From positions 1 through 64,000 of the forward strand of contig DASUKM010000016.1 of NCBI GenBank assembly GCA_036278735.1: a stretch of DNA of 64,000 nt, in the 5' to 3' direction. Positions 54,059-63,222 of this stretch are shown here, one piece after another. Positions within the stretch are counted from its first letter, which is position 1. The number at the start of each line of letters is the position of its first letter. The DNA is from DASUKM01 sp036278735. Lineage in GTDB: Bacteria > Acidobacteriota > Vicinamibacteria > Vicinamibacterales > 2-12-FULL-66-21. Below the pieces are notes generated by a model, which did not search any database, was not told the DNA's origin, and saw only the letters and a list, made by a program, of their open reading frames with translations. Both the position numbers and the translations under genes were made by a program.

Positions 54059-55291
54059 TCAGGCGCGAGAGCTCTTGAAGGAGCTCGCCTGACGTCGCCG
54101 TTCCAGGAACCGGCGTTCGCGCGCGTTGCCGGTGCGCGCGATCGCGGCGTCGTAGGCGGCGATCGCCTCGGCGTGCCGGTCCAGACGTCGCAGCAGGTCG
54201 GCTCGAATCGCATGGAGTAGATAGTAGGTGGGGAGATCGAGCGCATCGACGATCGCGAGCGCCGCCTCGGCTCCTTCCACTTCCGCGACCGCCACCGCGC
54301 GATTCAGCGCGACAACTGGCGTCGGCGCAAGCGCGACCAAACGGTCGTATAGCAGCAGAATCCGTCGCCAGTCCGTCGCGGACGCCACTGAGGCTTCGCT
54401 GTGGACGGCGTTGATGGCCGCCTGGAGCTGGTACGGTCCGGGCCTTCCGCGCGAGAGACATTGCCGTACGAGGGCCCGCCCCTCGGCGATCCGATCCTTG
54501 TCCCAGCGGCTGCGGTCCTGGTCGGCGAGCGGGAGCATCTCGCCGTCCGCCGTCATTCGCGCCGGCCGGCGTGCGTCCGTGAGCAGCATCAGCGCGAGAA
54601 GACCGACGATTTCCGGCTCCTGCGGCATGAGTTCGGCGAGCAGCCGTCCGAGCCGGATCGCCTCGACGCACAACTCCTCACGCACGAGCCGTTCGCCGGA
54701 ACTGGCCGTGTAGCCCTCGTTGAAGATCAGGTAGACGACGGCCAGGACGGCGCGCACCCGACCTGGGAGATCCGCATCGCCGGGCACGCGATACGGGATC
54801 CGTGCGTCGCGGATCTTGCCCTTCGCCCGTACCAGCCGCTGCGCCATCGTCGCTTCGGGGACGAGGAACGCGCGTGCGATCTCGGCGGTCGTGAGTCCGC
54901 CGAGCAGCCGGAGCGTCAGGGCGACCTGCGCTCCCGTCGCGAGCGCGGGATGACAGCACGTGAAGATCAGGCGGAGGCGATCGTCAATCACGGCGCCGTG
55001 TTCCTCCTCCTCCGTTGGTGCACGACTCGCGTGCAGCAGGACGGCCGTCGTGTGCCGCGCGTCGCGGGACGCCTCGCGGCGCACGCGGTCGATGGCGCGG
55101 TTGCGCGCGGTCGTGATAATCCAGCCGGCGGGGCTGGGCGGCACGCCGCCGGAGGGCCAGCGCGCGATCGCGACGGCGAACGCATCCTGAACGGCTTCCT
55201 CGGCGAGATCGATGTCCCCGAACTGGCGCACCAGCACCGCGACCGCGCGGCCGTACTCCTCGCGGAACACCTGTTCGACGTCCGCGCTCAC
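54059..55291 (-). CDS. ECF sigma factor with long C-terminal domain (ECF42-like)
   Basis: A 410-residue sigma factor. Region 2 (FGDIDLAEEAVQDAFAVAIA, PAGWIITTARNRAIDRVRRE) and region 4 (LRLLGGLTTAEIARAFLVPE) are clear. The long C-terminal part (YLIFNEGYTASSGERLVREE, LLALMLLTDARRPAR, RHAEAIAAYDAAIART) is the TPR-like domain of this ECF type. It starts at GTG 55291, overlapping the stop of the DGPF protein gene. ECF42 factors are characteristically next to a DGPF/YCII gene and lack a classic anti-sigma factor. The C-terminal domain probably takes part in control. Confidence 0.9.
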   Translation of the reverse strand: MSADVEQVFREEYGRAVAVLVRQFGDIDLAEEAVQDAFAVAIARWPSGGVPPSPAGWIITTARNRAIDRVRREASRDARHTTAVLLHASRAPTEEEEHGAVIDDRLRLIFTCCHPALATGAQVALTLRLLGGLTTAEIARAFLVPEATMAQRLVRAKGKIRDARIPYRVPGDADLPGRVRAVLAVVYLIFNEGYTASSGERLVREELCVEAIRLGRLLAELMPQEPEIVGLLALMLLTDARRPARMTADGEMLPLADQDRSRWDKDRIAEGRALVRQCLSRGRPGPYQLQAAINAVHSEASVASATDWRRILLLYDRLVALAPTPVVALNRAVAVAEVEGAEAALAIVDALDLPTYYLLHAIRADLLRRLDRHAEAIAAYDAAIARTGNARERRFLERRRQASSFKSSRA

Positions 55292-55644
55292 ACCTCTCCC
55301 TGAAACGGCCGCACCTCGATGGGCAACCCGATCGCCCGCGCCGTCTTGCGTCCCCACTCGAGCGCCGCGTCGAGATCCGGCGCCTTGACGATCAGGAATC
55401 CGCCGATGTGTTCCTTGCCTTCGAGGTACGGGCCGTCCGTGATCAGGAACTCGTCCGTGTCGCGTGCCTTCGCTCTGACGACGGTGGCGGTGCCCGGCGG
55501 ATGGAGCCCGCCGTTGAAGACGAGCGCGCCGGCCGTCCTGGCCTCGTGCACCAGCGCTGCGACGTTTCCCATGATCTTCTCCAGCACCTGGGGCGGCGGC
55601 GTGCCCTCGTCGGGCTGGTAGATGCTCAGCAGATACTGTTTCAT
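55288..55644 (-). CDS. DGPF/YCII-related protein
   Basis: A 118-residue protein starting at ATG 55644 after an AGGAGGG ribosome site. It starts KQYLLSIYQPDEGTPPPQVL and contains the signature DEFLITDGPYLEGKEHIGGF, then VKAPDLDAALEWGRKTARA. YCII-like folds are small dimeric alpha/beta proteins. The overlap with the sigma factor gene and the known association of DGPF proteins with ECF42 factors suggest a target or co-regulator of that factor. The biochemical role is unknown. Confidence 0.9.
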   Translation of the reverse strand: MKQYLLSIYQPDEGTPPPQVLEKIMGNVAALVHEARTAGALVFNGGLHPPGTATVVRAKARDTDEFLITDGPYLEGKEHIGGFLIVKAPDLDAALEWGRKTARAIGLPIEVRPFQGEV

Positions 55645-55795
55645 CGCGTTCCCTCCTGTGTCGTTTTTCACGCTCTAAACGAACGGGAGGCAGCCGGATC
55701 GACACGGGATCGACGATGCGGGGTCCAACCGCCTTCGCCAAGGCTACGGCGAGTCCGCCGAAGCGTCAGCGCAGGCGGAAGAGCCGGCCTACACT

Positions 55796-56752
55796 TCAAT
55801 CCAGGCCGGCGTACTCGTCGCGTTGGGCGTCCCAGTAGCGGTAGAAGTGATACCAGCACTCGGGGCGCGCGCGAATCTCCGCTTCGAGCTGCGCGGCGAC
55901 GAACTGGGCGGCGGACGCCATCCAGGCGTCGCGCGGGGCATCGGCGGGAATCATGACCTCCTGCCCCAGCCGCGCCTTGAAGCGCCCCGGACCCATCCGC
56001 TGGATGAAACACGGGACGACGGGAGCCCCCGTCAGCGCCGCCATCAGAAACGGGGCGCGGAGGAACCAGGTGCGGCGGCCGAGCAACTGCACGGCCACCC
56101 GATCGCGTCCGACATGGCGATCCACCAGCATGGCGACGTACCGGTTCTGCGCCAGCGCGGCGCGGATCTGCAGCGGCGTATCCAGCGACTGGCGCACCTC
56201 GATCGTCTGCACGCCGACGCGGTCGCGGATCTCGCGGCGGATCCGGTTCACGGTGTCGCTCGATTCCCGCATGGCCACCACGGTCAAGGGCAGGCCGAGC
56301 AGCCGGGTCATCAGGAGGCTGCCGGCTTCCCAGTTGCCGTGGTGCCCCGTCACGAGGATGATGCCGCGCCCCAACGCGTGGAGCGCCATCGCGCGCGCGC
56401 GGTTCTCGTCCGACAAATCGAACATCACGCGGGCGTCGCGGGCGTCGGCGTCGATCGCCCTTAGAAAATCGATCGCGTCGCGGGTATAGCTCCGATACAC
56501 GTCGAGCGCCCGGCGGCGGAGGACGGCCTCCGGCTCGTCGGGAAAGATCGCGCGCAGGTTGTCGGCAATGGCGGCGTTCGCCTCGTCCATGCGGCGCCAC
56601 CCGATCCACGAGCCCACGTGCCCGATCGCGTACGACACCCGGCGCGGCAGCCGCCGTACGCCGTGGTACGTGAGCGTGAAGATGCCGCCGCTGTTCAAGC
56701 CGTGCAGCGTCCAGCGCCGGGGCACCGGTACCGTGCGTTCGTGGCTCGTCAC
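55796..56752 (-). CDS. Lipid A-type lauroyl/myristoyl acyltransferase family protein (LpxL/HtrB-like)
   Basis: A 318-residue membrane-associated acyltransferase. The catalytic HxxxxE motif is HHGNWE in GRGIILVTGHHGNWEAGS (about residue 138), followed by MLVDRHVGRDRVAVQLLGRR, the second family motif, and VVPCFIQRMGPGRF. GTG 56752 overlaps the stop of the GT2 gene upstream. It transfers an acyl chain to a lipid-linked acceptor. Position behind GT2 and an MMPL exporter matches the order in aryl polyene-like lipid clusters; lipid A acylation is the alternative. Confidence 0.87.
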   Translation of the reverse strand: MTSHERTVPVPRRWTLHGLNSGGIFTLTYHGVRRLPRRVSYAIGHVGSWIGWRRMDEANAAIADNLRAIFPDEPEAVLRRRALDVYRSYTRDAIDFLRAIDADARDARVMFDLSDENRARAMALHALGRGIILVTGHHGNWEAGSLLMTRLLGLPLTVVAMRESSDTVNRIRREIRDRVGVQTIEVRQSLDTPLQIRAALAQNRYVAMLVDRHVGRDRVAVQLLGRRTWFLRAPFLMAALTGAPVVPCFIQRMGPGRFKARLGQEVMIPADAPRDAWMASAAQFVAAQLEAEIRARPECWYHFYRYWDAQRDEYAGLD

Positions 56753-57426
56753 AGCGGCTCGAGGTAGCGGTAGTAGACCGCGAGAAAACAGGTTTTCGTC
56801 GTGTCGCGCACCGGGCGCAGCTTGCTCGGCCGGCCGTTGTAGACGGCGGTGACCGGCACGGTCGCGATGCGTCCGCCGCGGCGCCCGAGCTTGACGAGCA
56901 TCTCCGTTTCGATTTCGTACCCGCGCGCCCGAAGCGGCAGCGCTCTGACGGCATCGGCGCGGAACAGCCGAAAACCGCACTGCGTGTCGCGCACGGGCAT
57001 GCCGATGAACCACGACAGCACGCGGCTGCCGACGCGGTTGGCGTGATAGCGCGCCGGCGGCGTCGACGCGCGGTCGAACCGCCGCTCGCCGATCACGAGG
57101 TCCGCGCCGGTCCGCTGGGCCGCTTCGATCAGCGCGGGGACTTCCGACGGCAGGTGCTGCAGGTCGCCGTCGATCAACAGCACGTGCGTGCTCGTGCCGG
57201 CCAGCACGCGGTCGAGACCGGTCCTGATGCTCGCGCCTTTGCCGCCGTTGCGCGGCAGCACGACGACGTCGGCGCCGGCCGTTCGCGCGCGCGCCGCCGT
57301 CGCATCGCGCGACCCGTCGTCGACGACGGTCGTGGCGGCGACGTACGGGGCGATCCCCCGTACGACGTCGGCGATCGTCTCCTGTTCGTCGAACGCCGGG
57401 ATCAGCGCGTGCACACGGATCGTCAT
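56749..57426 (-). CDS. GT2 glycosyltransferase (dolichol-phosphate mannosyltransferase-like)
   Basis: A 225-residue GT-A enzyme with VHALIPAFDEQETIADVVRG at the start, VVDDGSRD, LPRNGGKGASIRTGL, the DGD metal site in LLIDGDLQHLP (about residue 95) and MPVRDTQCGFRLFRADAV, which is the DPM1/DPG synthase signature. No membrane anchor follows. It overlaps the MMPL gene upstream (ATGA) and the acyltransferase downstream, so the three form one translation-coupled operon. Confidence 0.9.
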   Translation of the reverse strand: MTIRVHALIPAFDEQETIADVVRGIAPYVAATTVVDDGSRDATAARARTAGADVVVLPRNGGKGASIRTGLDRVLAGTSTHVLLIDGDLQHLPSEVPALIEAAQRTGADLVIGERRFDRASTPPARYHANRVGSRVLSWFIGMPVRDTQCGFRLFRADAVRALPLRARGYEIETEMLVKLGRRGGRIATVPVTAVYNGRPSKLRPVRDTTKTCFLAVYYRYLEPL

Positions 57427-59879
57427 GGCCTGGACGGCGCGATCAGCAGCGCCGGCAGCACGAACACCGACGCGACGACGAGCGCGACGGTGCTGATGGC
57501 CGACACCACGCCGATGGATCGCAGCGGCGGGTAGCTCGAGGTCACGAGCGTCCCGTAGCCGAGCAGCGTGATCAGCCCGGCAACGACAATGATCGGCGCG
57601 AGCTGCGCGACGGCAAGCGCCGCATCGCCATGATCCTGGAACCGGTGCACCAGATGGATGCCGTAGTCGATCCCGATCCCGACGAAGGTCACCACGGCGA
57701 ACACCGCGAACAAATCCAGATCGATGCCGGCCATCGCGAGGATGCCGGCCGTCCAGACCAGCCCGACGATCGTCGGAATGGTGGAGAGCAGCGAGAGCCA
57801 CCAGTCGCGGAACGTCAACGCGATCATCGCGACCACGACGAGCGATCCAATCAGCAGCCCGCGCAGGAACTGCGGGACGAACCGCGCGGCCAGCTCGCGA
57901 TCGACGAGCGCCAGGCTGGTCAGCGTGCCCGCGCCCGAGCCGGCGGCGATCCGCTCGAGGCTGGCGGCCTGCGCGGCGCCGGCGGGAAACGCATAGCTGG
58001 CCAGCGTCCACCCCTCCGGCGTGTGGACCACGAACCGGCCGATCACGTCGCCGAGGCCGTGGGCGCGGTAGCCGTCGAAGGTGATCTGCTGGCGCGAATC
58101 GAGCAGCCGCGGCAGCCGATCGCGAAACGGGGCCAGCGTATCGGGCCGGTACCCGGCGGCCTCGGCTTGCGTCGCGAGCGCGGCGCGCGCCGCCTCGGCG
58201 GACGGCGCCTCGCGGGCGATCGCGGCGCGCGCGCGCGCCTGCGTCGCCGCCGACGGAAGCAGCGCCGACGCCGGCTCGATCCCGAGCGCCGGCGATGCCG
58301 CCCGGATCCGATCGACCACGCGTTCGTTCGCTTCGAGCAGCGGCTGCAGCGACGGGCCCTGCTGCAGGAAGACGTACACGTCCGCCGGCAGCCCGAACAT
58401 CCGCTGGACCGTCTCTTCGTACCGCGCGGCCGGCGTCGTCGACTTCAGGCGGTCGAGCGACGCGTTCACGTGCAGCCGCAGCGACGCGGCCGCGAGCGCG
58501 ACCGTCACGGCGGCCGTCGTCACGAGTACGAGGCGCCGGTGCCGCGTGATCCAGTCCGCGAGCCACGGCCAGACCGTCGGCTTCACCGCCCGTCGCGGCG
58601 GCTTCGTGGGCAGCATCGCCGGAACGAGCACGAGCGTCAGCAGCCCGCACGCCACCATGCTGTGGCCGATGATCAACCCGAGCTGCTGCAGGCTGGGGAA
58701 GTCGACGAACACGAGGCCGTAGAAGGTCGCGGCCGTGGTGAACATGCCGAGCAGCATGCTCTCCGACGGGCTGCCGAGCGCCGCAATCGAGGCCTCGCCG
58801 CTCAGCCCGTCGGCGAGCGCGAGGCGGTGCGCGACGTAGATCAGCACGACGCCGTCCACGCCGAGACCGAACAGCATCGCCGCCGCCCCCGTCGCCGCCG
58901 CCGACAGCGTGACCCCGGCGAGCCCCATCAGGCCGAGCACCACGACGAGCGATGCGGTGGACGGAATCGCGCCGCACACGAGCAGCCACACGCTCCGGAA
59001 CACGATGAACAGCAGCGGCAGAATCAGCGCGAGCGACCCGACGCTGTTCCACACGCTTTCGCTGCGGACGACCTGCTCGGTCTCGATCGCGATCGGATAG
59101 CCGCCGGCGTAGGTCACGTCGAGCCCCGGGCGCGCCGGCTCGTCGCCGGCCGCGGCGGTACGCGCGATCGCCATTTCCTGCGACCGCATCCTCCCCAGCC
59201 GCTGCATCAGCGCGTGCGAGAAATCCGTGTCGTACGGCGGACGCCGGGGCTTGACGATCACCAGGCGTCGGCGCCCGTCCTTGCTGACGTAGCCCCCCTC
59301 GGTGATCCCGAGCGCGACGCCCGCGCGGGCGCCCCCGAGCTGTTGGCGCAGCAGCCCGAACAGATCGAGCGGGTCCTCGCGCACGAGCTGCGCGACGGCC
59401 GGCGACGGCACCGCGAGCAGTTGCCGGGTGGACTCGAGCTCGCGCGCCATGCCCGCCGGCTGCAACCGGGCGAGCGCCGTGTCGAGCGCCCGGCCGTGGA
59501 GCAGCAGCAGCTGATGGTCGGCCATCCACCCCCAGTCGCGATCGCTGCCGGCGGTCCCTTGATCCACCCACGCGATCTCCGGGGTGTGCTTCAGCGCGGC
59601 GACCCATCGGTCGACGTCGCCGGCGTACTCGCTGACGGCGTGTCCCTCGGGGGCGGTGAAGACCACCAGGAGCTGATCGAGCGAGCCGAAGCGCTGCAGG
59701 AAGGTGCGGAAGGCCGGAATCGCGCGTCCGTCGCGCGGCAGCAGGCTGAGCACGTCGGCGTCGAACGACAGCCGCAGGATGCCGAGGCACGACAGCGCGA
59801 CGAGCACGGCCGACGCGCAGGCGACGAGCCATCGCCGGCGGTGCGCCTGAATCACGATGAACTGAACGGGGGACGACAC
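57423..59879 (-). CDS. MMPL/RND family exporter
   Basis: An 818-residue transporter starting at GTG 59879. Two halves each have one membrane helix, a large periplasmic domain and a block of about five helices. Typical pieces: LRLSFDADVLSLLPRDGRAI, ATGAAAMLFGLGVDGVVLIY, FGLPADVYVFLQQGP and LFAVFAVVTFVGIGIDYGIH. Proton-relay Asp residues lie in the two GLGVD and GIGID motifs. MMPL proteins move lipids or hydrophobic products across the inner membrane. With the overlapping glycosyl- and acyltransferase genes it probably exports a lipid-type product that a LolA-like carrier could take on. Confidence 0.92.
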   Translation of the reverse strand: MSSPVQFIVIQAHRRRWLVACASAVLVALSCLGILRLSFDADVLSLLPRDGRAIPAFRTFLQRFGSLDQLLVVFTAPEGHAVSEYAGDVDRWVAALKHTPEIAWVDQGTAGSDRDWGWMADHQLLLLHGRALDTALARLQPAGMARELESTRQLLAVPSPAVAQLVREDPLDLFGLLRQQLGGARAGVALGITEGGYVSKDGRRRLVIVKPRRPPYDTDFSHALMQRLGRMRSQEMAIARTAAAGDEPARPGLDVTYAGGYPIAIETEQVVRSESVWNSVGSLALILPLLFIVFRSVWLLVCGAIPSTASLVVVLGLMGLAGVTLSAAATGAAAMLFGLGVDGVVLIYVAHRLALADGLSGEASIAALGSPSESMLLGMFTTAATFYGLVFVDFPSLQQLGLIIGHSMVACGLLTLVLVPAMLPTKPPRRAVKPTVWPWLADWITRHRRLVLVTTAAVTVALAAASLRLHVNASLDRLKSTTPAARYEETVQRMFGLPADVYVFLQQGPSLQPLLEANERVVDRIRAASPALGIEPASALLPSAATQARARAAIAREAPSAEAARAALATQAEAAGYRPDTLAPFRDRLPRLLDSRQQITFDGYRAHGLGDVIGRFVVHTPEGWTLASYAFPAGAAQAASLERIAAGSGAGTLTSLALVDRELAARFVPQFLRGLLIGSLVVVAMIALTFRDWWLSLLSTIPTIVGLVWTAGILAMAGIDLDLFAVFAVVTFVGIGIDYGIHLVHRFQDHGDAALAVAQLAPIIVVAGLITLLGYGTLVTSSYPPLRSIGVVSAISTVALVVASVFVLPALLIAPSRP

Positions 59880-59905
59880 GCGATCCTGGTGAACTCAGGT
59901 TTCAA

Positions 59906-59926
59906 CCGAGGGGCTTTGCCCCTCGG
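59906..59926. repeat. CCGAGGGGC-TTT-GCCCCTCGG hairpin
   Basis: A 9-bp perfect stem with a TTT loop in the spacer between the divergent MMPL and radical SAM genes. GC-rich CGCTCGC-like short repeats follow to about 60010. Being in a divergent spacer it is not a terminator; it belongs with the GGGGC-NNN-GCCCC hairpins at 23560 and 36163. Confidence 0.8.
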
Positions 59927-60080
59927 GCTCCCCTACACGCTCTCTCGCTCGCCGCTTCGCCGGCTCGCTCCGTTCGCGTGGCTCGTTCGCGCGCTCACTC
60001 GCTGGCGGATCGCTTCGCAAGCTCTCGGGTGAGAGTGCAGCGGCGAGTATAGCAGCTTGTGGTACCCTTTTCGCCGTTTC

Positions 60081-61478
60081 ATGCGCGTGCTGCTGCTCCG
60101 TCCCGTCCCCGGCAACGATCGCTTCGGTCTCGGCCCGTTCTTCAGGATCGAGCCGCTGGGCATGGAGTACATCGCCGCGGCGCTCGAGGCCGGGGGCCAC
60201 GAGACGACCATCGCGGATCTGCGCTTCAGCCGATCCCTCGAGCATCACCTCCGCGCGCGTCCGGATCTGATCGGCGTCGCCGCGATGCACGCGCTCGAAA
60301 CCGACGACGTGCTGGCGCTGATCGCCCGGATTCGCCGTCGCGCGCCGGACGTGCCGGTCGTCGTCGGCGGCCATACCGCCGCCGCCTATCCAATGCCCTT
60401 CGCGCACGCGGGGGTCAGCGCGATCGTCCTCGACGACGGGGAGCGCGCGATGCCGCGGATCGCGGCGGCGCTCTCGCGCGGCGGGACGCTGCGCGACGTG
60501 CCGGGCGTGATGATTCCCGACGCCGGCGGCGGCTGGACACGCACTCCGGCGGACCCTGACTCGTTCGCGCTCGACGACGTGCCGCTGCCGCAGCGGCGCG
60601 ACGTCGACCGCTGGCGGCGCCAGCACGCGTGCCTGGCGCACCGGCCGACCTGGCTCGTCGAGACGGCGCGCGGCTGTCCGTTCCGCTGCTCGTTCTGTTC
60701 GATCTGGCAGCTCCACGCGCGCGCGGTGCGCGAGCGCTCCATCGGCGCGGTGTGCGACGATTTCGCGTCGGTCGGCAACGACGTCTTCGTCGCCGACGAT
60801 CTGTTCTGGTATCACCCGGCGCGCAGCCTGGAGCTGGCGCACGAGCTGCGGCGGCGCGGCATCCGCAAGAACTGGATGCTCGTGCAGAGCCGCGTGGACC
60901 TGGTCGCACGCAACCACGCGCTCCTCGAAGCATGGCGTCCGCTCGCGCGCGACTTCGACATCTTCTTCGGCCTCGAAGCCGCGAGCGACGAAGGGCTGAA
61001 AGGGCTGGTCAAGGACGCCACCGTCGGGCAGACGGAGCAGGGCATCGGCGTGGCGCGCTCGCTCGGGTACGGCGTCACCGGCAACTTCGTGATCGATCCG
61101 GCGTGGCGCGACGCCGACTTCGAGCGGCTGTGGGGATTCGTCGATCGCCACGGCCTGCATCAGGCCGGCTTTACGATCCTGACGCCGCTGCCCGGGACGG
61201 CGTACTACGAAGAAATGCGCCCGCGGCTCGGCACGCGCCAATGGGCCCACTTCGACATGCACCATCTGCTCTGGGAGCCCGCGCTCGGGCCGGACCGCTT
61301 CTTCGCGCTGTACTGCGAAACCTGGCGCCGCTCGGTCCTGAACCTGCGCGGCCGCAAGCGCCTGTGGCGCTGGCTTCGCGAAGTCGACCTGCGCAACGCC
61401 CCCTTCCTGCTGCAGGCCCTGCGCCGCACGCAGCACATGATGGACCCCCGCCACTACCTCGCCGAATACGGGCTTTAG
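60081..61478 (+). CDS. B12-binding radical SAM protein (possibly HpnR-like)
   Basis: A 465-residue protein of class B radical SAM enzymes. The N-terminal cobalamin-binding domain has MRVLLLRPVPGNDRF, GMEYIAAALEAGGHE and VVVGGHTAAAYP. The radical SAM domain has the cluster motif ARGCPFRCSFCSIWQ near residue 200, FVADDLFWYHP and IFFGLEAASDEGLKGL. The CPFxCxFCSxW pattern recalls the hopanoid C-3 methylase HpnR, but other B12-radical SAM methylases share it; no hopanoid genes are seen nearby. ATG 60081 gives the standard N terminus. TAG is followed directly by a GCTTTGG-type array. Confidence 0.82.
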   Translation: MRVLLLRPVPGNDRFGLGPFFRIEPLGMEYIAAALEAGGHETTIADLRFSRSLEHHLRARPDLIGVAAMHALETDDVLALIARIRRRAPDVPVVVGGHTAAAYPMPFAHAGVSAIVLDDGERAMPRIAAALSRGGTLRDVPGVMIPDAGGGWTRTPADPDSFALDDVPLPQRRDVDRWRRQHACLAHRPTWLVETARGCPFRCSFCSIWQLHARAVRERSIGAVCDDFASVGNDVFVADDLFWYHPARSLELAHELRRRGIRKNWMLVQSRVDLVARNHALLEAWRPLARDFDIFFGLEAASDEGLKGLVKDATVGQTEQGIGVARSLGYGVTGNFVIDPAWRDADFERLWGFVDRHGLHQAGFTILTPLPGTAYYEEMRPRLGTRQWAHFDMHHLLWEPALGPDRFFALYCETWRRSVLNLRGRKRLWRWLREVDLRNAPFLLQALRRTQHMMDPRHYLAEYGL

Positions 61479-61499
61479 GCTTCAGGCTTTGGGCTTTGG
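61472..61499. repeat. 7-bp period array, unit GCTTTGG, carrying two convergent stops
   Basis: GCTTTAG, GCTTCAG, GCTTTGG, GCTTTGG. The TAG of the B12-radical SAM gene is in the first unit. On the other strand the second unit holds the TGA of the convergent lipoprotein gene. Same unit as 20183 and 63404. Confidence 0.92.
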
Positions 61500-62045
61500 G
61501 ATGCGTCGATATTCGAGAATGGCCTCCGGGGGGGCCGCGATTCTCGGTGCGCCCCAGAGTCCGACGCCGGTCCGGCCCTGAACCGCGTCCGAGCTGAGGA
61601 TGATGCGCCACCGGATGCGATCCGGATGATAGAAGAGGCTCCACTTCCAGCCGGCGTACGCGGACAGGTCCACCTCGAGCGGCTTCCATCCGTCCTCGGG
61701 CGTCAGAGGAAGCGTTGCGAGCACCTCGTAGGTCCGATCGTCAGCGATCCCGACACGGAAGCCGACGGGTCCGCCCACGGCCGAAACCTCCGTGCGAAGT
61801 ACCGCATGCTGGGGCAGCGGCAGGATCCAGGTGAGTCGTCCGGGCGCCGCGAGGCGGATGTAGTGCCGGCGGCCCGAGACCTCCACGTCGCACCGGCCAG
61901 CGGGCCGGCAGTCGGCGCCCGGAAGCCGGGCGACGAGATCGACCGCCTCGAGGCGCGTCGGATCGTGTGAGGATCGGCAGGAAACGAGGAGAGCCGCCAT
62001 CGCCGCCATCACCAGGATCCGCCGGCAAACGGGGAATCGTGTCAT
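61482..62045 (-). CDS. Lipoprotein of unknown function
   Basis: A 187-residue protein with a lipoprotein signal (RILVMAAMAALLVSCRSS; lipobox LLVSC). The mature part reads like a single beta-sandwich (GRRHYIRLAAPGRLTWILPL, WKPLEVDLSAYAGWKWSLFY). The last residues (PKPKA, stop) are coded by the heptamer array. Its start is five bases from the TTG of the divergent membrane glycosyltransferase-like gene. No family is recognised with confidence. Confidence 0.75.
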   Translation of the reverse strand: MTRFPVCRRILVMAAMAALLVSCRSSHDPTRLEAVDLVARLPGADCRPAGRCDVEVSGRRHYIRLAAPGRLTWILPLPQHAVLRTEVSAVGGPVGFRVGIADDRTYEVLATLPLTPEDGWKPLEVDLSAYAGWKWSLFYHPDRIRWRIILSSDAVQGRTGVGLWGAPRIAAPPEAILEYRRIPKPKA

Positions 62046-62049
62046 CGCG

Positions 62050-63147
62050 TTGCTGCTGTGCGGGATCTTCCTGCGGGCGATCGCGTCATTCTATCGCCCG
62101 GGCGTCGGCTTCACGAGGCTCGTCGGATTTCCGGAGGACCGGGCGGAGCCTGCCGCGTTGCGACAGGTGCCTCACGCCGTCTCACGCTCCAGCTACGACG
62201 GCGCCTTCTACGCGGTGCGCGCGCTCGACCCGCTGGTTCGCGATCCTGCGGTGGACCGCTACATGGACTCGGCTCCATTCCGCGCCCGGCGCGTGCTCTT
62301 CAGCTGGACGGCGTATGTCATCGGTTTCGGGCATCCCGCCTGGATCCTCGAAGCCTTCGCACTCCAGAACGTCCTTGCGTGGCTGCTGCTGGCCATCCTG
62401 CTCACGCGATGGCTCGATCTCGGCACGCCGCGCGGGCTGGCGCTCTGGATCGCGTGCCTGTTCTCGCACGGGCTGCTCTGGTCCGTGCGCCTTTCGCTGC
62501 TCGACGGGCCGAGCCTCGTGCTGATTGCGGCGGCCGTGTGGGCCGCCGAGGCGCAGCGCCCGTTCCTGTCCGCGGCGATGGCCGGGATCGCGGGGCTGGC
62601 GCGCGAAACGAACGTGATCGCCGCGGCGGCCATCCAGCCGCCGTCCAGCCGCCGGGAATGGCTCCGTGCCGTCGTGCTCCTCGTGATCGTCGTCGCGCCC
62701 GTTCTGATCTGGATGGACTATCTCTGGTCCATCTATCGCAGCGGTCTCGTGCAGGTCAACGATCCGCTCGGGTTTCCTGGGATGGGGTTGGTCGGATCGT
62801 TCCGCCGTACGTGGCAGCACGCGGCCGCCTCCGGCGGCTGGAGCCGCGAGTGGCTCAACCTCGCGCTGGTCGTGTCGATGGCGGTCGAGGGTCTCTATGT
62901 CGCGACGCACTGGGCATGGCGCCGGTCATGGTGGCGTGTCGCGCTCGGCTACGTGCTGCTGATGCTGCTGCTCGGCCGCTCGCTGTGGGATCCGCACACC
63001 GGCGCCATCACGCGCGTCCTCCTGCCGCTGACCGTCGGCTTCAACGTGGAGCTCGGGCGGCGGGTGCGCGGTCCCGCTTTCTGGGTCTGGTTTGCGCTCG
63101 GGAACCTGCACCTGCTCGCCGCGCCGTACGTGATGCCCATCTTCTGA
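62050..63147 (+). CDS. Polytopic membrane protein, likely glycosyltransferase-C-type
   Basis: A 365-residue protein with about eight membrane segments (ILEAFALQNVLAWLLLAILL, GLALWIACLFSHGLLWSVRL, LGYVLLMLLLGRSLWDPHTG). A large first loop carries SSYDGAFYAVRALDPLVRDP. The Asp in YDGAFY and the arrangement suggest a GT-C polyprenol-phosphate-sugar transferase or a related cell-surface glycopolymer protein. TTG 62050 is the assumed start; no ATG or GTG fits the hydrophobic N terminus. The evidence for enzyme class is moderate. Confidence 0.65.
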   Translation: MLLCGIFLRAIASFYRPGVGFTRLVGFPEDRAEPAALRQVPHAVSRSSYDGAFYAVRALDPLVRDPAVDRYMDSAPFRARRVLFSWTAYVIGFGHPAWILEAFALQNVLAWLLLAILLTRWLDLGTPRGLALWIACLFSHGLLWSVRLSLLDGPSLVLIAAAVWAAEAQRPFLSAAMAGIAGLARETNVIAAAAIQPPSSRREWLRAVVLLVIVVAPVLIWMDYLWSIYRSGLVQVNDPLGFPGMGLVGSFRRTWQHAAASGGWSREWLNLALVVSMAVEGLYVATHWAWRRSWWRVALGYVLLMLLLGRSLWDPHTGAITRVLLPLTVGFNVELGRRVRGPAFWVWFALGNLHLLAAPYVMPIF

Positions 63148-63182
63148 TTCCGGGTCGGCCTGTCGAGAGGTTCAGGGGGCCG

Positions 63183-63222
63183 GGTTCAGGGTTCGGGGTT
63201 GGGTTCGGGGTTCGGGGTTCGG
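63183..63222. repeat. 7-bp period array, unit GGTTCGG
   Basis: GGTTCAG, GGTTCGG, a 5-base slip, then GGTTCGG three times; degenerate related sequence extends from 63169 to 63235. It begins about 35 bp after the stop of the membrane protein gene. The rest of 63148-63403 has no supportable gene. Confidence 0.85.

Noticed and set aside
59895..61454. 519-codon minus-strand frame opposite the B12-radical SAM gene
   Set aside because: No motifs, and the plus strand has a complete radical SAM enzyme with a cluster motif.
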